Positions 1-11,776 of a DNA stretch of 64,000 nucleotides are shown here, one piece after another (position 1 is the stretch's first letter; the number at the start of each line of letters is the position of its first letter). The position numbers and the translations under genes are program-made. The notes beneath the pieces are model-generated. The model was not told where the DNA came from and made no database searches. It worked only from the letters and a program-made list of their open reading frames with translations. Source of the DNA: Sisyra terminalis (lineage: Eukaryota; Arthropoda; Insecta; Neuroptera; Sisyridae); NCBI GenBank assembly GCA_958496175.1, contig OY292278.1, forward strand, positions 17,484,001 through 17,548,000. Direction: 5' to 3'.

Positions 1-354
1 TTTACAAAATTGGTTTTAACTACTAGGCGATAAGAAAAAAGTAAAAATAAAATTTACTTTAAATTTGGTGTATATAATTTTAAAATTGTCCAAGAAAACA
101 TGAGATATGGCTTCTTTTATAACTTAAATACGAACTTTAGAGAATTATTTGTTTGTCATAAATTGTTCAAATACAATTTAACGACCGAAAAGTCTCTACT
201 TAACAACGTGATAATTGCACCAGCCATAATGTATAACGGTTTATTTATAACAATTTTCTATTTCTTTTTGACACGTGTTAGATATATTACGATCAGTTAT
301 TGCATTTAATTTTAAACATTTTACATGGTGAAAATGAGAAGAAAAAAAACATAC

Positions 355-710
355 CTAAAGCCCACCAATCAACCGCTTTATTATGTCCTTTCGATTGGAT
401 GATTTCCGGTGCTAGATATTCCGGTGTGCCACACAACGTCCACGTACGATCCGTTAACTTCTTTGAAAATCCGAAATCGGTGATTTTTAAATGACCATCT
501 TTATCAATCAAAAGATTTTCTGGCTTTAAGTCTCGATACACGATGTGTTTCGAATGCAAATATTCAAGGGCTGATACAATTTCGGCACTGTAAAAGTTTG
601 CCGTTGAGCTGCTAAATCTTCCGGCATTTCTCAAATATGAAAACAGCTCACCCCCGCTGACGTAGTCGAATAGCATATAAATGCATGTGTCATCTCTAGA
701 AAACCATCGT
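355..710 (-). CDS. Pka-C3: Pka-C3/PRKX-type protein kinase, catalytic-core exon (partial gene)
   Basis: This 356-bp internal exon encodes the hinge through the activation segment of a cAMP-dependent-kinase-like Ser/Thr kinase. In order I see [17 protein letters not shown] (strand 5 and hinge), [15 protein letters not shown], the catalytic loop [11 protein letters not shown], the Mg-binding DFG inside [10 protein letters not shown], and the activation loop [15 protein letters not shown] with the phosphorylatable Thr, then [14 protein letters not shown]. Every catalytic residue expected here is present. The SKGH.(K/R)AVDWWALG stretch is characteristic of the C3/PRKX branch rather than the main PKA catalytic subunit. 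Borders: acceptor tttcag before position 710 and donor GTATGT from 354. The exon starts by completing a Leu codon opened in the exon at 11608-11776 and ends after the first base of a Gly codon. The remaining C-lobe and AGC tail exons lie beyond the left edge. Family assignment is very secure; the gene name is by family resemblance to insect Pka-C3. Confidence 0.95.
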
Positions 711-3700
711 CTGAAAATAAAAAAAAATTGAACAGTTAATTTTAGATATTAAATTCATAAATTTTCCGTTTCCGCCATGAGTAACTGTGTGTGGTTTTCT
801 CAACTAATCTCTCATTTCTTTTTCGAGAATAGAAGTCATAAATATTGCTATAATCATTTAAAAAAAAGCTTTGAATTAGACATCATATACAAACATAAAA
901 CTTCATAATTGGATTGAAACAAAAAATAAAGCAGTAAATATTTATTAGTTTTACGAGTATAAATCAAATGTGTTTGTTACAGTATCTTATTGGTAACGTC
1001 AAAACAAAGTTACAAAACTTCTTATTTAATTTTCAAAAAAAAAAACCGTCAAAGATAATGAAAGATTAAAGCAATATAAAAGATGTCCACACAAAAATAA
1101 AATACAAGGCAATGTTAACAAAGGTTCAACTTTAATAAAATATCTTCTACAAACACCTTACAGATGAAAAAATGGAGCTTTTTATTATAAAAGCTCTATG
1201 GAAAAAAATACAAGTCAACTATATAGTTATAAATTCCAAAATAAATAAGCTAAAAGAGTTCAGAGCTTTAAGCATTATGAATCGACCCCGAAAAGATATT
1301 TTAATGAAATTATAGAAGTGTATATGTAATAATAAAATACTATGATCCTGGAAGTTTCAGATTTCCATCTCAAATTGATTTTAAGAAAATATTATGTGAA
1401 AGATAGAATTTTTTTTTAGAACTTACCTATCCAATTGATTTAAAATTTTAATATGATTTTGGTGTTAATTATATCTTATAAAAGCTTAATTTTTTATTCA
1501 TGAAAAAAATTTGGTACCGCTTTAAAAAGTTTTTAGTTTTAAGTTTTGCATACTATCCATAAAGTGCCTAATTTTTTCAAATTTTTTAAAGGGTGCTATG
1601 TAGTATACTGGGAAAAAAATAAGTAAAACCTCTTTTATGCTTAAAGCCAATCGTTTTGAATATGTAAACAATGTAAATATTGATTTTGGGAATGGCTTTA
1701 CAAAACTTTCAAAATTTCATTAGTCAAAACAAATGAACATCTTTAAATCTCTCAATCCCATTGGCTAATATCTTCTTGTATTGCAGTGTGTGCTGTTATC
1801 AGACGTTAGAACATTGCTTGACTAATTCATACTTCTACTATTCTGTATGCTTAAAGTATGAATTTTCATTTAACCAGAATTTTGGATCGAAATTTTCTTC
1901 ACTTATCATAATAATGAACTTATTTTTCCCATTCTTGGCACATTTTTCATATATGTATTGATAAAAAGGTTCCAAATAAACTCTTAATTCCATCAGAAAT
2001 TAGCATACTTCCACTTGGATTTCCCCTGGAGTGGATACAAACTATTTCTAATAATTAATTATTATTGTTATCTCACCTTGAAGAAAAATTTTCAACCGAG
2101 ATTTATCACCAAGTGATGATAACAATTGCAAATTTTATGAGCTTTTCAAATATTTAAAGTATTTAAAAGTAAAAAATGAACAATAGCAGAAAATCACATA
2201 ACTATCCGTGGTGAATTATTCTTTTACAGTAGTTTTCAATACTATTAAAGGGCAATTATTCTACTTGAAAACAACAAATATGTCATTTACAACTGATAAA
2301 ACATTATAAAATAATGCTTTGACGTTAAAGTTTATTTGCCTAATAGACTATAGGCAATTACTTAATGTTAAATGAACTACAATTGAAGTGTATCTCATGT
2401 TTAATTGAATTAAGAGAAAATTCCATTTTGCTATCAAAATTAGTGAGAAAATAATAATAATAATAAAAACGAGCTTTAGACACTTTTCTGTACCAACCAT
2501 TCAGAGTACGAAACTGACTTTGATTTCTTATTTAATTTTTATGAAAAACGTGCATTAGGTTTATATGTTCAAAAAAAAATTAAAGAAAATGTTTTAAAAA
2601 TGATCTACCAACGAAGAATGGCAAAAAAATTTACTCATAAGAAGGTAACGGAAAAAATGGTGCCAAATGTATGCCAGAAAGTTGAAGAGTTGTCAAATAT
2701 TCCTCATCAATTTTGGTTGACCACCCAATTACCTAAAATGTTAACCAAGAACTGTTAACTTAAGGATGTTAAACTTAAGAATTGTTAACAGAGAAAATTA
2801 TATGTTGCAACATGGTAATGCAAGACTTCTCTGCAGAAGAAAAGCCCTAGAATAAACTAATAAATTAAGGGGGATGAGATCTTACTTCACCCACTATAAT
2901 CGTTTAAAGTTATTCCATCAAATTTTCTTTTATTTCAAGCGTTACACCATTTACTAAGTGATAAAAAATTTAAATGCTAGAGTGATGTTCAAAATTTAAT
3001 TTCCCGATATTTTCTTTAGTAACGAATTAATTTTTTCTATTAATTGGTATTCATTTTTTTCACACTTGATGTCAAAACGTTGATACTATTGAGGCTGATT
3101 ATATCAATGCTTTTAAATTAAAAGTGGAAACAAAATTTTGTGTTTTAGTTGTATTTTAAAAAAGTTAAATTACTTTCCGGTACTACTAATATGATCAATT
3201 TCGGATCACTAAATTGTGCGATAATAAAGAAGAGTGAAAAAATCTTCTATTTTTTTTGAGTTTTCATTTTTTAATTATTAAAAACTAATCCCTTCTTAAA
3301 ACAAAGGAAAATTAAAAATAATTTTTGCCAATCAGAATCACTGTTCTATGAAAGGAGCTATCCCTAAACCTATGATCTATATTGGCCTATCTGATAGTTT
3401 TATTTATACTGTTATTCATATTCAATTGACAGTGGGAAGCCAATTGTATGTTCTTGAGTTTTTAATGACTTTTATTAATAAAACACTTCACTATAAGTTC
3501 CAAATTAGCTAGAACCAGTTCTGATTATTATTTACTAGTATACGCAGCCAATAACTTTTGATTTATACCTGTTTCGCGGAAAGTTGAATACACTTGTCTA
3601 AGATCTTGATTAATATTTACAAAAATAATACATTTCTGAGTAAAGTTATCATTTAGCACCTCATAGATCGTTTGCGTTGTATATTTGTCATTTCCTTTCA

Positions 3701-6700
3701 AAACATGGTTAAAAATAAAATTATATTTCTTTTCTTTCGAAAGCGTTTGAAAAACGCAATTGAATCTGAAGTCTACAATCTAAATGATATTCACGATTTA
3801 ACAATAATAATATTTTTCAGTTTTGAAATAAAATATTTTATTTACTTAACGTAATCGGCTTTTTTGGAAACGAAACATAGATTTTCTTAAGTGCAACCCA
3901 CAAACACCAAAGTCGTTAAAGTCATAATCATTTTAATATGTTTCTTAAAGGACAACAAGTAATAAGTTTGTGAAGCTTATTTTTTATTTGGAATATTTTC
4001 AATTTAATGAAAATATTTTTTTGTAGTAAACTCAATTGAAATATTTGATAACACATAATAAAAATAAATCACCTCGAAAAACAAAAATCACTAAGTTATG
4101 GACCATAAAAATCCAAAAGCGTATCTAAGGCTAAATATGTTTTTCCCGTGATGATTTCTTTTTCGAAAATTATTGACGTCATTATTTCAGAAAATCAACA
4201 ACAGTATCACTCATTTCTTAAATTAATATGTTGTGTATTCATTCATATATAGGAAAAAATAATTGATTTACAGGAGAAAAACTTTTTACGTTTCGGAAAA
4301 AATCGGAAAATTAAAATTCGTTATGGCCAAAACGTTAATGACTTTATAATTAGTTTTTGTATGGTTAATATTATAACGCATTTCGTCTGTGTATTTAAAA
4401 TGTATGTTTTAGCGAACAAATTTCTCGTTTTTATAATTTGATCCATTAAATAATTTAATTAATGGTATAGTTAATTAAGTAATTACGTTATAAACTAAAA
4501 ATATTCAACTAGTTTTACAATATAAGTGATTAACGTAAATTAGTGAATAAGACCATTTACGATGTAAAATATTGGCGTTTAAGCAAAAATTAATTATTAA
4601 AGAAACGCACTATTATTTTTTTAGTTAATAAAAATTAATTTTATAATTTTTTAAATGATAATTTTATACATATTTTATCAAAATCAATTGGATTTTTATA
4701 ACATTTTTAAGAGTATTTCTGTTAGTAGATAATTTAGATTAAGGAATTATAATTTTAAGGAAGTTGATTTCTTAATTAATTGATCTAATTATGTTTTTAA
4801 AGTTTTATTTATATAACATTTATTGCTCTTTAAAATATTTACAGGTCATAAACAAGAGCATTATTTTTATGATAGTTATGAGCTTATTTGAAGTTTCTTA
4901 CAATTGTCCGAAAATTCTAAATCAAGATTGTATGGGATTTAAGAAGTTGAGAAATAGAATAACAAACAAATTTCAATAATGATAAATATTTTATTTATTG
5001 TGTCCGAATCATAATCATTTAATTAATAAATAATTATATATGTCGGAAACTTAATTATATATTGGAACTAAAAACAAAACTGGTGCGCAATAGATCTTTT
5101 GGGCCGCAGCGCAGAGGAACTCTTAGCAGAGGTCCTTAGGGTAATTGGGTTTTGGGTTTTCCTTTAAAAATGCCAAGAAAATGAATGGAAATAATAACTT
5201 AAAGATAATATGTAAAAAGTTTCATATTGGAAATAGTGATACATTTTTAATTCAACCATTTTATATTCCCGGAATTTGCTCTGGCAAAAAATATAATTTT
5301 GTGGGATAAAGACTGGAAATAATCGTTATTTAAAATTTCCTCTCAAAATAATCATAAAGTGTAGAGATCTATTACCACAAATACTTAAAGCTCAATCAAA
5401 ACGTTTAGTGATAGGATAATGTGGCACTCAGATGCAAACGTGATCTTCCATTTAGCACATTTGTTCAAGATATCGACAAGATTATGAGCCATAACTCATA
5501 TTTATCTTGAGTTTAACTTTAAACGATTTAATAAATATTTATTTGAAATGCTGCAAATTAAGGAAGTGAACACTTAGCAATTTCACTTTAAATTTACTAA
5601 TAGTACTTATGGAATGAGATCTCAACTATTTGCAAGATAATTTATCGTCAACATATATACCTACAATTTTAGCATGACATTAAGTATCTGATGGTATGAT
5701 TAAAACGTTTTATTATCAATTATATTTTTCAAAATATTAATTATAAATTTGCCACAAAAACAATGTTTTCATAAGATTTTTTTAAATGAGAAAAATTATA
5801 GACACTCATATTGTGTATGATTTATTAAGTACAAATACCGTTTTATGGTTAAAAGCTAAACAAACACTTGTTACATAACATAAGCAGAATAATAATAACG
5901 ATTTAAAATTAGCAAAGATTACGATAACGAAATGAAATAAACGAAAATCAGTAAAACTTTTTTAAGTTTCAAATTTTTGAGTAAACATCATCTTCCGGTT
6001 GGCAACCGAAAGAAAACCAATTATCATTTTAAGCGATTTTAATTCTATTTTTACTATAAACAAAGAATAAATTAAATTCGCAAACATAAAATTAGTAATT
6101 ATTTAAACAGAATTAACATAATTTGACTAAAGAAATTCAAATGTTTGCATTTCTTTCATATAAGATTATATTATTATTTTATTCTTCTCAAAAATTAAAT
6201 GAAAATGAAATATTTCAAAGTATGAATAAAAAACATTAACACAGGAATTGGAATATGGTACGCAAATTCGCTAATTTCTTAATTTTCAAAGCTTCGTCAG
6301 CTAGGTGACTTATAACTGATAATAACTGACAAGAAGTTGCGAATTGATTTGTAAAATCAATTCTTGCAAAAATTGCAATTTTTTTGTCCAATTTCTGGGG
6401 CATTAATCTCCTAGCTATTTTAAATTGTTTTAATGAAAAATTAATTATTTTTCCTGTTTATGTATAGATATACTCACATATTGCTATTAGGAACTAAAAA
6501 CTTTGGTCACGACGTCTCGTGGCCAAAAAAAGTACTAGTATTTGTGTGCATTCCAAAAATTTGAAGACCCACTCCTATAACATAACTTTTCACCCTATTT
6601 ACTACATCCATCCAAAGCCTTCGATAATTTTTTTCTAGAAAACAACATTCCGAAGCCTCCCCATGTTTCCATATGGTAAATTTTCGAAATCTACATTTCT

Positions 6701-7091
6701 TTTCTAAGACGGGTGTTTTTTTATGGTTCACCACTATACAAATTCATGACAATTAAGCAAGGACAGTTTATCATCTAACCCTTAAACTTTACAACATATA
6801 TTCCAACTAGGTATAAGACCAATTGTGTAACTAATTTTAGACCTAATTTTTCCAATAAACCACTTTTCAATGATATACTGTTTCGGGTTTCAATCGGGAT
6901 GATATCACCCTCCAGTTAGAGCTTGGATTTTCTAAAAGACGAAAAAAAGGAGGTGTCGATGATAATTTTGAGGTGCTTCTTTTTCTTAAGAAATCAGTAT
7001 AACAAAATATTGTGGGATAGAGGAATATTAAAATTTTCTTCTCATATAAAGGGCGATGATTCGTAAAAGATTGGGGACCTTTGATGAAATG
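711..7091 (-). other. Kinase intron, left part: no recognisable features
   Basis: This is the 3' portion of the intron between the two kinase exons. It is very AT-rich with many A/T homopolymers. I find no open frame resembling protein, no tRNA-like sequence and no clear inverted repeats. A slightly GC-richer patch lies around 5090-5150. A 75-codon minus-strand frame at 6507-6734 has no recognisable motif and no coding-like neighbours. Confidence 0.6.
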
Positions 7092-7277
7092 CAGTGTTTC
7101 TTAACCTTTTAAGTGAGCCGCACCCCTTCCAAAATAGGTCTCTAAACTTAATTGACAAATGTGTTTTTTTTTTCTTTTTAGAGTTAGAAAAATATCTTTT
7201 TTCGAAATTTATTAAAAAAATTTATGAGTTTCTCTTGCACCCCCAAGAATGCGGGTCCCCGAGGTTAAGAAACACTA
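7092..7277. mobile_element. hAT-type MITE, copy 1
   Basis: A 186-bp non-autonomous DNA transposon. It begins CAGTGTTTCTTAACC and ends with the near-perfect inverted complement GGTTAAGAAACACTA. It is flanked by decayed 8-bp target duplications ATGAAATG and ATGTAGTG (6 of 8 identical). CAGTG-type ends and 8-bp duplications are typical of the hAT superfamily. The interior (AAGTGAGCCGCACCCC near the left end, GCACCCCCAAGAATGCGGG near the right) recurs in a second, longer copy at 38.5 kb. It codes for nothing. Confidence 0.8.
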
Positions 7278-7382
7278 ATGTAGTGAAACTAACAAAAAAT
7301 TGAGAATTGAACTTTAAGTACCACACATAATATAACAAAGGAATAAAAAAACAAATTCATTATAATGTTATTTATATCATTT

Positions 7383-7540
7383 ATCATCTCTTTATAATGG
7401 CCACAGCTTTCAAAAACTCTAGGGTTAATAAGAAATCGTGTCCAGAAATATTCAAAATTTGCTCTTTATAAGAACCGAAATCAACACCTACCAGATTTCC
7501 AGCGGCCACCTTAACCACCCGTAAGCTTACCATTACTATA
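7383..7540 (-). repeat. tRNA-derived SINE copy (minus strand)
   Basis: Read on the minus strand it has a tRNA-like head (GGGTGGTTAAGGTGGCCGC, A-box-like; a decayed B-box region before CGGTTCT) followed by the family body and tail: AGCAAATTTTGAATATTTC, TTATTAACCCTAGAG and a decayed ending ATTATAAAGAGATGATAAA. The same order of blocks is seen at 34.5, 38.1 and 49.6 kb. The boundaries are approximate because target duplications are not visible. Confidence 0.65.
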
Positions 7541-10500
7541 TAACTGTTTATTTAAACCAATAGCTAGCGAGCTTTTAGTATAATTAAAAGCTGGTTTCCC
7601 TTTTATCAACTTTTCAACCAACGGAAGAAAAATTTTGGAAAATAAAGTCAGTAGGACCTTTAATACTCTCAAGGAAAATTGAAAGATTTACCACGCAATT
7701 TTTGATATTTGACAAATTACGAGAAATAATTTTGTTTTTCGTTAAAATATATATATATATATAAATTTATAGTTTGTAACCAATTTCAAATTTTAAGGGT
7801 TAATACAACGGAATCATCCTTCTTGTATGATTGAACACGCCTTTGGTCGATTTTCTAGAACCGAGTTATTTAATTCAAATTTCTTAAAAGGATAGAGAAA
7901 TCGATAAAAAAATATGGCATTTTACAAAGAATATAACACCAATGAAAACCAATTAAAAGTTACTTCTGTTTAAAAAATGTTTCTCTTTTTATTTAAAACG
8001 GTCGATGCATACTGCAAGTATATATTTTTCCTTTGTGAATTAAGTAATGTGAAAAAGAAAATATTAACTCCTTCAAAGAAAAAGCTCCTTCCAACAATGC
8101 AGCTATTGATAGATTGTTCACGAACATTTACTTCTCGTTTTGCTGTTGTTCTAGAACGACTAATTAGTTAAAGTAAATCATAAGATTCCTCAATCGAATT
8201 TCGAAACTTGGAAAGTAAAACGTCATAAATTATTCTGCAAGTTCTCATGTGCCAAGCAAACGTCTCCGCTTTTAATATTCGCTTTAGTTCACAACGCAAA
8301 CACACAATAAATTTGTGTAATGTTATTTTTGATTTTCCTATATGAAAATATAAATCAAATCTGGCAGGTCAAGGTCTCCATCAACGTAAACTTGTTCGGT
8401 GAAAATCGCTAACTATACTGAGTAAGTCAATTTTTATTGGCAATCGCATTAGTGACGTCAAACGTGCTTCGCATAATAACAAAATCAAATTGTAGTACAA
8501 TAATATTAAATTTCCAATGGATATGTAAATATATTAAATTCGGAGCGAAAGAAAATATTACATCGGAAAATGAATTTCTCACATTATTTGGTATTCTGTA
8601 AACGATGTCAGATATGTTTTTATTGAAATGGAAATTACGTCAATTCATATTCTTCAACTTTAATCAATTACAGCTTCCTCGATCTTGAATTGTTAAAACT
8701 AACATTTCAAGCTTTCAGCTTTAGGAAATAAATACCAACTTTATTAGTTTCCACTTCCCCGTTTTTCTATTCACTTCAATTCCCATTCTAATAATATTAC
8801 ATTCACGGAAACTTGATATTTTTCTTGAAAATTAACTTTTCTTCAATTATGAAAATAAATTTAATCAAAATATTTAATTAAATAAATTGCTAATATCCAA
8901 ATTGATTGCACGCTTTTTTTTTCTTTAATGCTTATAGAGGAGGAGTCGTATCTTTTTGCTTTGAATCAAATGCGTTGCCAATTTTTAGTTAAATTAGTCT
9001 AAGTGTGATCGCCAGATGTGTTCATTTCCGCATTTAAGTTTTGCATTTAAAATCTGCCCTTGTCTATTATCGGTTTTATGGTAATATCTTCGTGTTGCCC
9101 GCTTAATTTAGTAACATAATTTCATGCAATATGTACAAAGCACAAGGCTATCGAATTTTATTAATGAAATCAATTTCAAAATATATATTTTTTAAAAATA
9201 TCTCCGTTTTAACTTCTTGTTGAAAATCTACAGTTATGCCTATTTCAAATAGTATCATTAAGTATTGATAGTACATAAAGTTAAGATCACCGATGAAAAA
9301 ATCGTTCATTTCTCCACCCTTCTGTAGTTTACAACACTAGTTCTTAAATTGAGTACAACTTTAGGTGTTTTCGGTGTTCGGTGAGTCAGTCTCGCGGGTT
9401 TGGCGAGTTCTTAAAGTTTTTTTTTTCATTTAGTTCTTCTATATTTAGAATATACATCTATGATTAGAATTTTAAAAAATCATAATTTGTTTTTCCAATG
9501 AAGAAGGATTTGGTAAATACGCAAATGAAATTATGGGGATCAGGACCTACAATAAGGTTAAGAACCACCCGTCTACATAATGTATTAAAAAGTAATTTGA
9601 AAAAATACCACCAGAAAATAGTAAAAAGCTTTTGCTCTAGTTTCGTATTTTCAGAATTTGCTCTTTTGAAGACCTACAAATCTAACCCCTAAAATATTCG
9701 AACCTAAATGAAATTTAATCTTAGTATTCAACCGGACATCTTAATCTGATGAGATACTAATAAAAGGAATAAACTTTAATTAACAAAAAAAAATTTTAAA
9801 ACAATACCGCTTTAAAATGAAATTTTAATCATTTTTTTCTATTTACTCTTTAGTAGTTTAATAAGTAGTTAAAAATAAAACCAATCAAAAAATATTCCCA
9901 ATTTTTATTTTTTACAACCGGATATTGCATTGGTGTAACGAAAAATGTTTTAGTGCCCAATTTTAAGAGATAAATGAAAATTTACCAAATCAGCTGATAT
10001 TTATGTTTTTATTTTTGGGTCACTGATTACGATTATATGGATTTGTTAAGCTCTTTGATATATCTGAGGATTTAAACACCTCATCTCCTGGAGATTTAGT
10101 TAAATTTTACCCATAATGAGTCCAAAACAAATGCAGCAGTCTTAGGAGTCGATAGTTACGGATATACATAAGCTTCATTAAGTTTCTCGACATATCTAAG
10201 GGTCTAGCTTCTAGAAACCACTTATCCTAGAACTTTTATCAAGTAACTCATTACAAAAAATTAGAATAACGTTATATACCTTATGTTCGCAATCAGCGAT
10301 TCCCAGAACTACTAAATTTAGTACTTAGCTTACACATTTTGATAATTAATCTAATAGATAAGATTCTTTGGAATCAAATACATTTTAGAGCTAAACGGGT
10401 CTAATATTCGTAATTAGCAACCTGAAATCCCCAGAACTTCCAAGGTAATAATAATCTGTTGATTTTTGATCTACAAAAAGATAAGATATCATGTATCTCT

Positions 10501-11607
10501 TCAATAATATGAATTCAGAAAACGCGAGAAAATCATTGAACTGAATTGATATAAAAGCTCTTAGCTAAAGCTCATAATGATACCTCAAAGCTTATTGTGT
10601 TTCTTGAGTACCTATTGCACCTAGTTAAAACCATGTAGGTTGGCCAACAAATAATAATAATAATATTTAGTTTCATTTACCAAAAGTAGCTGTAAATGAA
10701 ATAATATTAGCCAACATTCAATAGTTTTAAAACATGATTAATTAAATTTTTAAAAATAAGTAAAGGTAATTAAAGAGTTGTTCTCACTTAAAAGTTTCCT
10801 ATACTGCACTAAAAGATATGGATGTTTCGTAAACCAAAAGTATAACTCGGTAAATCATTTGAGATGCGATGGTAAATTTTAAAATTTTATTTGAATACTG
10901 TTATCAATTACAAAATTATTTGTTTGAAATTAAACTTTTATTCTTTACAGTTATCAATAATTCATTAAAACACTTTCAACATTAGAACAACAATATGATA
11001 ATAAAGGCCGGTATTTTCACTCTTTGATAGGTAAACCATATTCTTTAGATAGATTTTTAGTAGAAACTCATCTGTAAGATAAATTTTATACTTTTAACTA
11101 TCCTAAGTTGAAAACATGGCTGTTTTCTATCCTTCACATAAAATTCAGAAAAAACCACGACTGTTATTATATTATTTGGAAATCCTTCGAAAATTATGAA
11201 ACAATATAGATTGTAAGCAAAATTGAAACCTTAATTCTGATTTCTAATTCTAAAATAGTAATAAATCTTTCGACGCACATAACCGTAATTAATCATTGAT
11301 ATTATAAATTTATTTTGGTGTTTATGCCAAATTATGAAAATTCATCTTAGAACACATTTCCACATCGAACAGGTACTTGACAAATATAAATGAAATAGCA
11401 GCCACACACCTACAGGCGATTCATTATAATCAAATTAAATTGCTACAAAGAAAACATTGTCCCCATTCGTATTTTTATGGAAACCTTTGCCAAATCGATG
11501 AATTAAGCTCGTTTTTTTTTGCAACTAACGCAACAATGCAATAAAATTACGTTTTGCATAAAGATTTAACTATGAGTATAAAGAAAAAAGAAGATAAATT
11601 CACTTAC
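7541..11607 (-). other. Kinase intron, right part: no recognisable features
   Basis: AT-rich intronic DNA up to the donor of the N-lobe exon. A short (AT)n run lies near 7750-7761. I see no further coding sequence, repeat family member or structured RNA. A 64-codon plus-strand frame at 9498 has no recognisable motif. Confidence 0.55.
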
Positions 11608-11776
11608 AGATTTACAATGAACGGATGTCGGATTTCTTGTAAAATTGATTTTTCATTTTTCACATGCTCGACTTGTTTCATTCGAATCACATCAGCCATC
11701 GATAAAATTTTCATTGCTCCATATTTGTCGGATAGTTTATGTCGGCATAAACACACACGTCCGAACGTTCCAGTAC
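11608..11776 (-). CDS. Pka-C3: Pka-C3/PRKX-type protein kinase, N-lobe exon (partial gene)
   Basis: This 169-bp internal exon encodes the kinase N-lobe. It contains the glycine-rich loop GTGTFGRV, the ATP-binding Lys in YGAMKIL, the helix-C region ADVIRMKQVEHVKNEKSIL with the salt-bridge Glu in NEKSIL, and RHPFIVNL. The upstream border is a pyrimidine-rich acceptor ending atag at 11778-11777, and the exon starts with the last two bases of a Gly codon. The donor is GTAAGTG from 11607. The trailing phase (two bases of a Leu codon) fits the first base of the exon at 355-710 exactly, so these are consecutive exons separated by a 10.9-kb intron. The exon ending in the first base of the Gly codon (which should encode the strand before the Gly loop) and the variable N-terminal exons were not found. 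The gene probably acts downstream of cAMP in signalling, as its family does; nothing here shows its regulation. Confidence 0.93.

Noticed and set aside
300..494. Plus-strand ORF at the left edge
   Set aside because: It is antisense to the kinase exon at 355-710.
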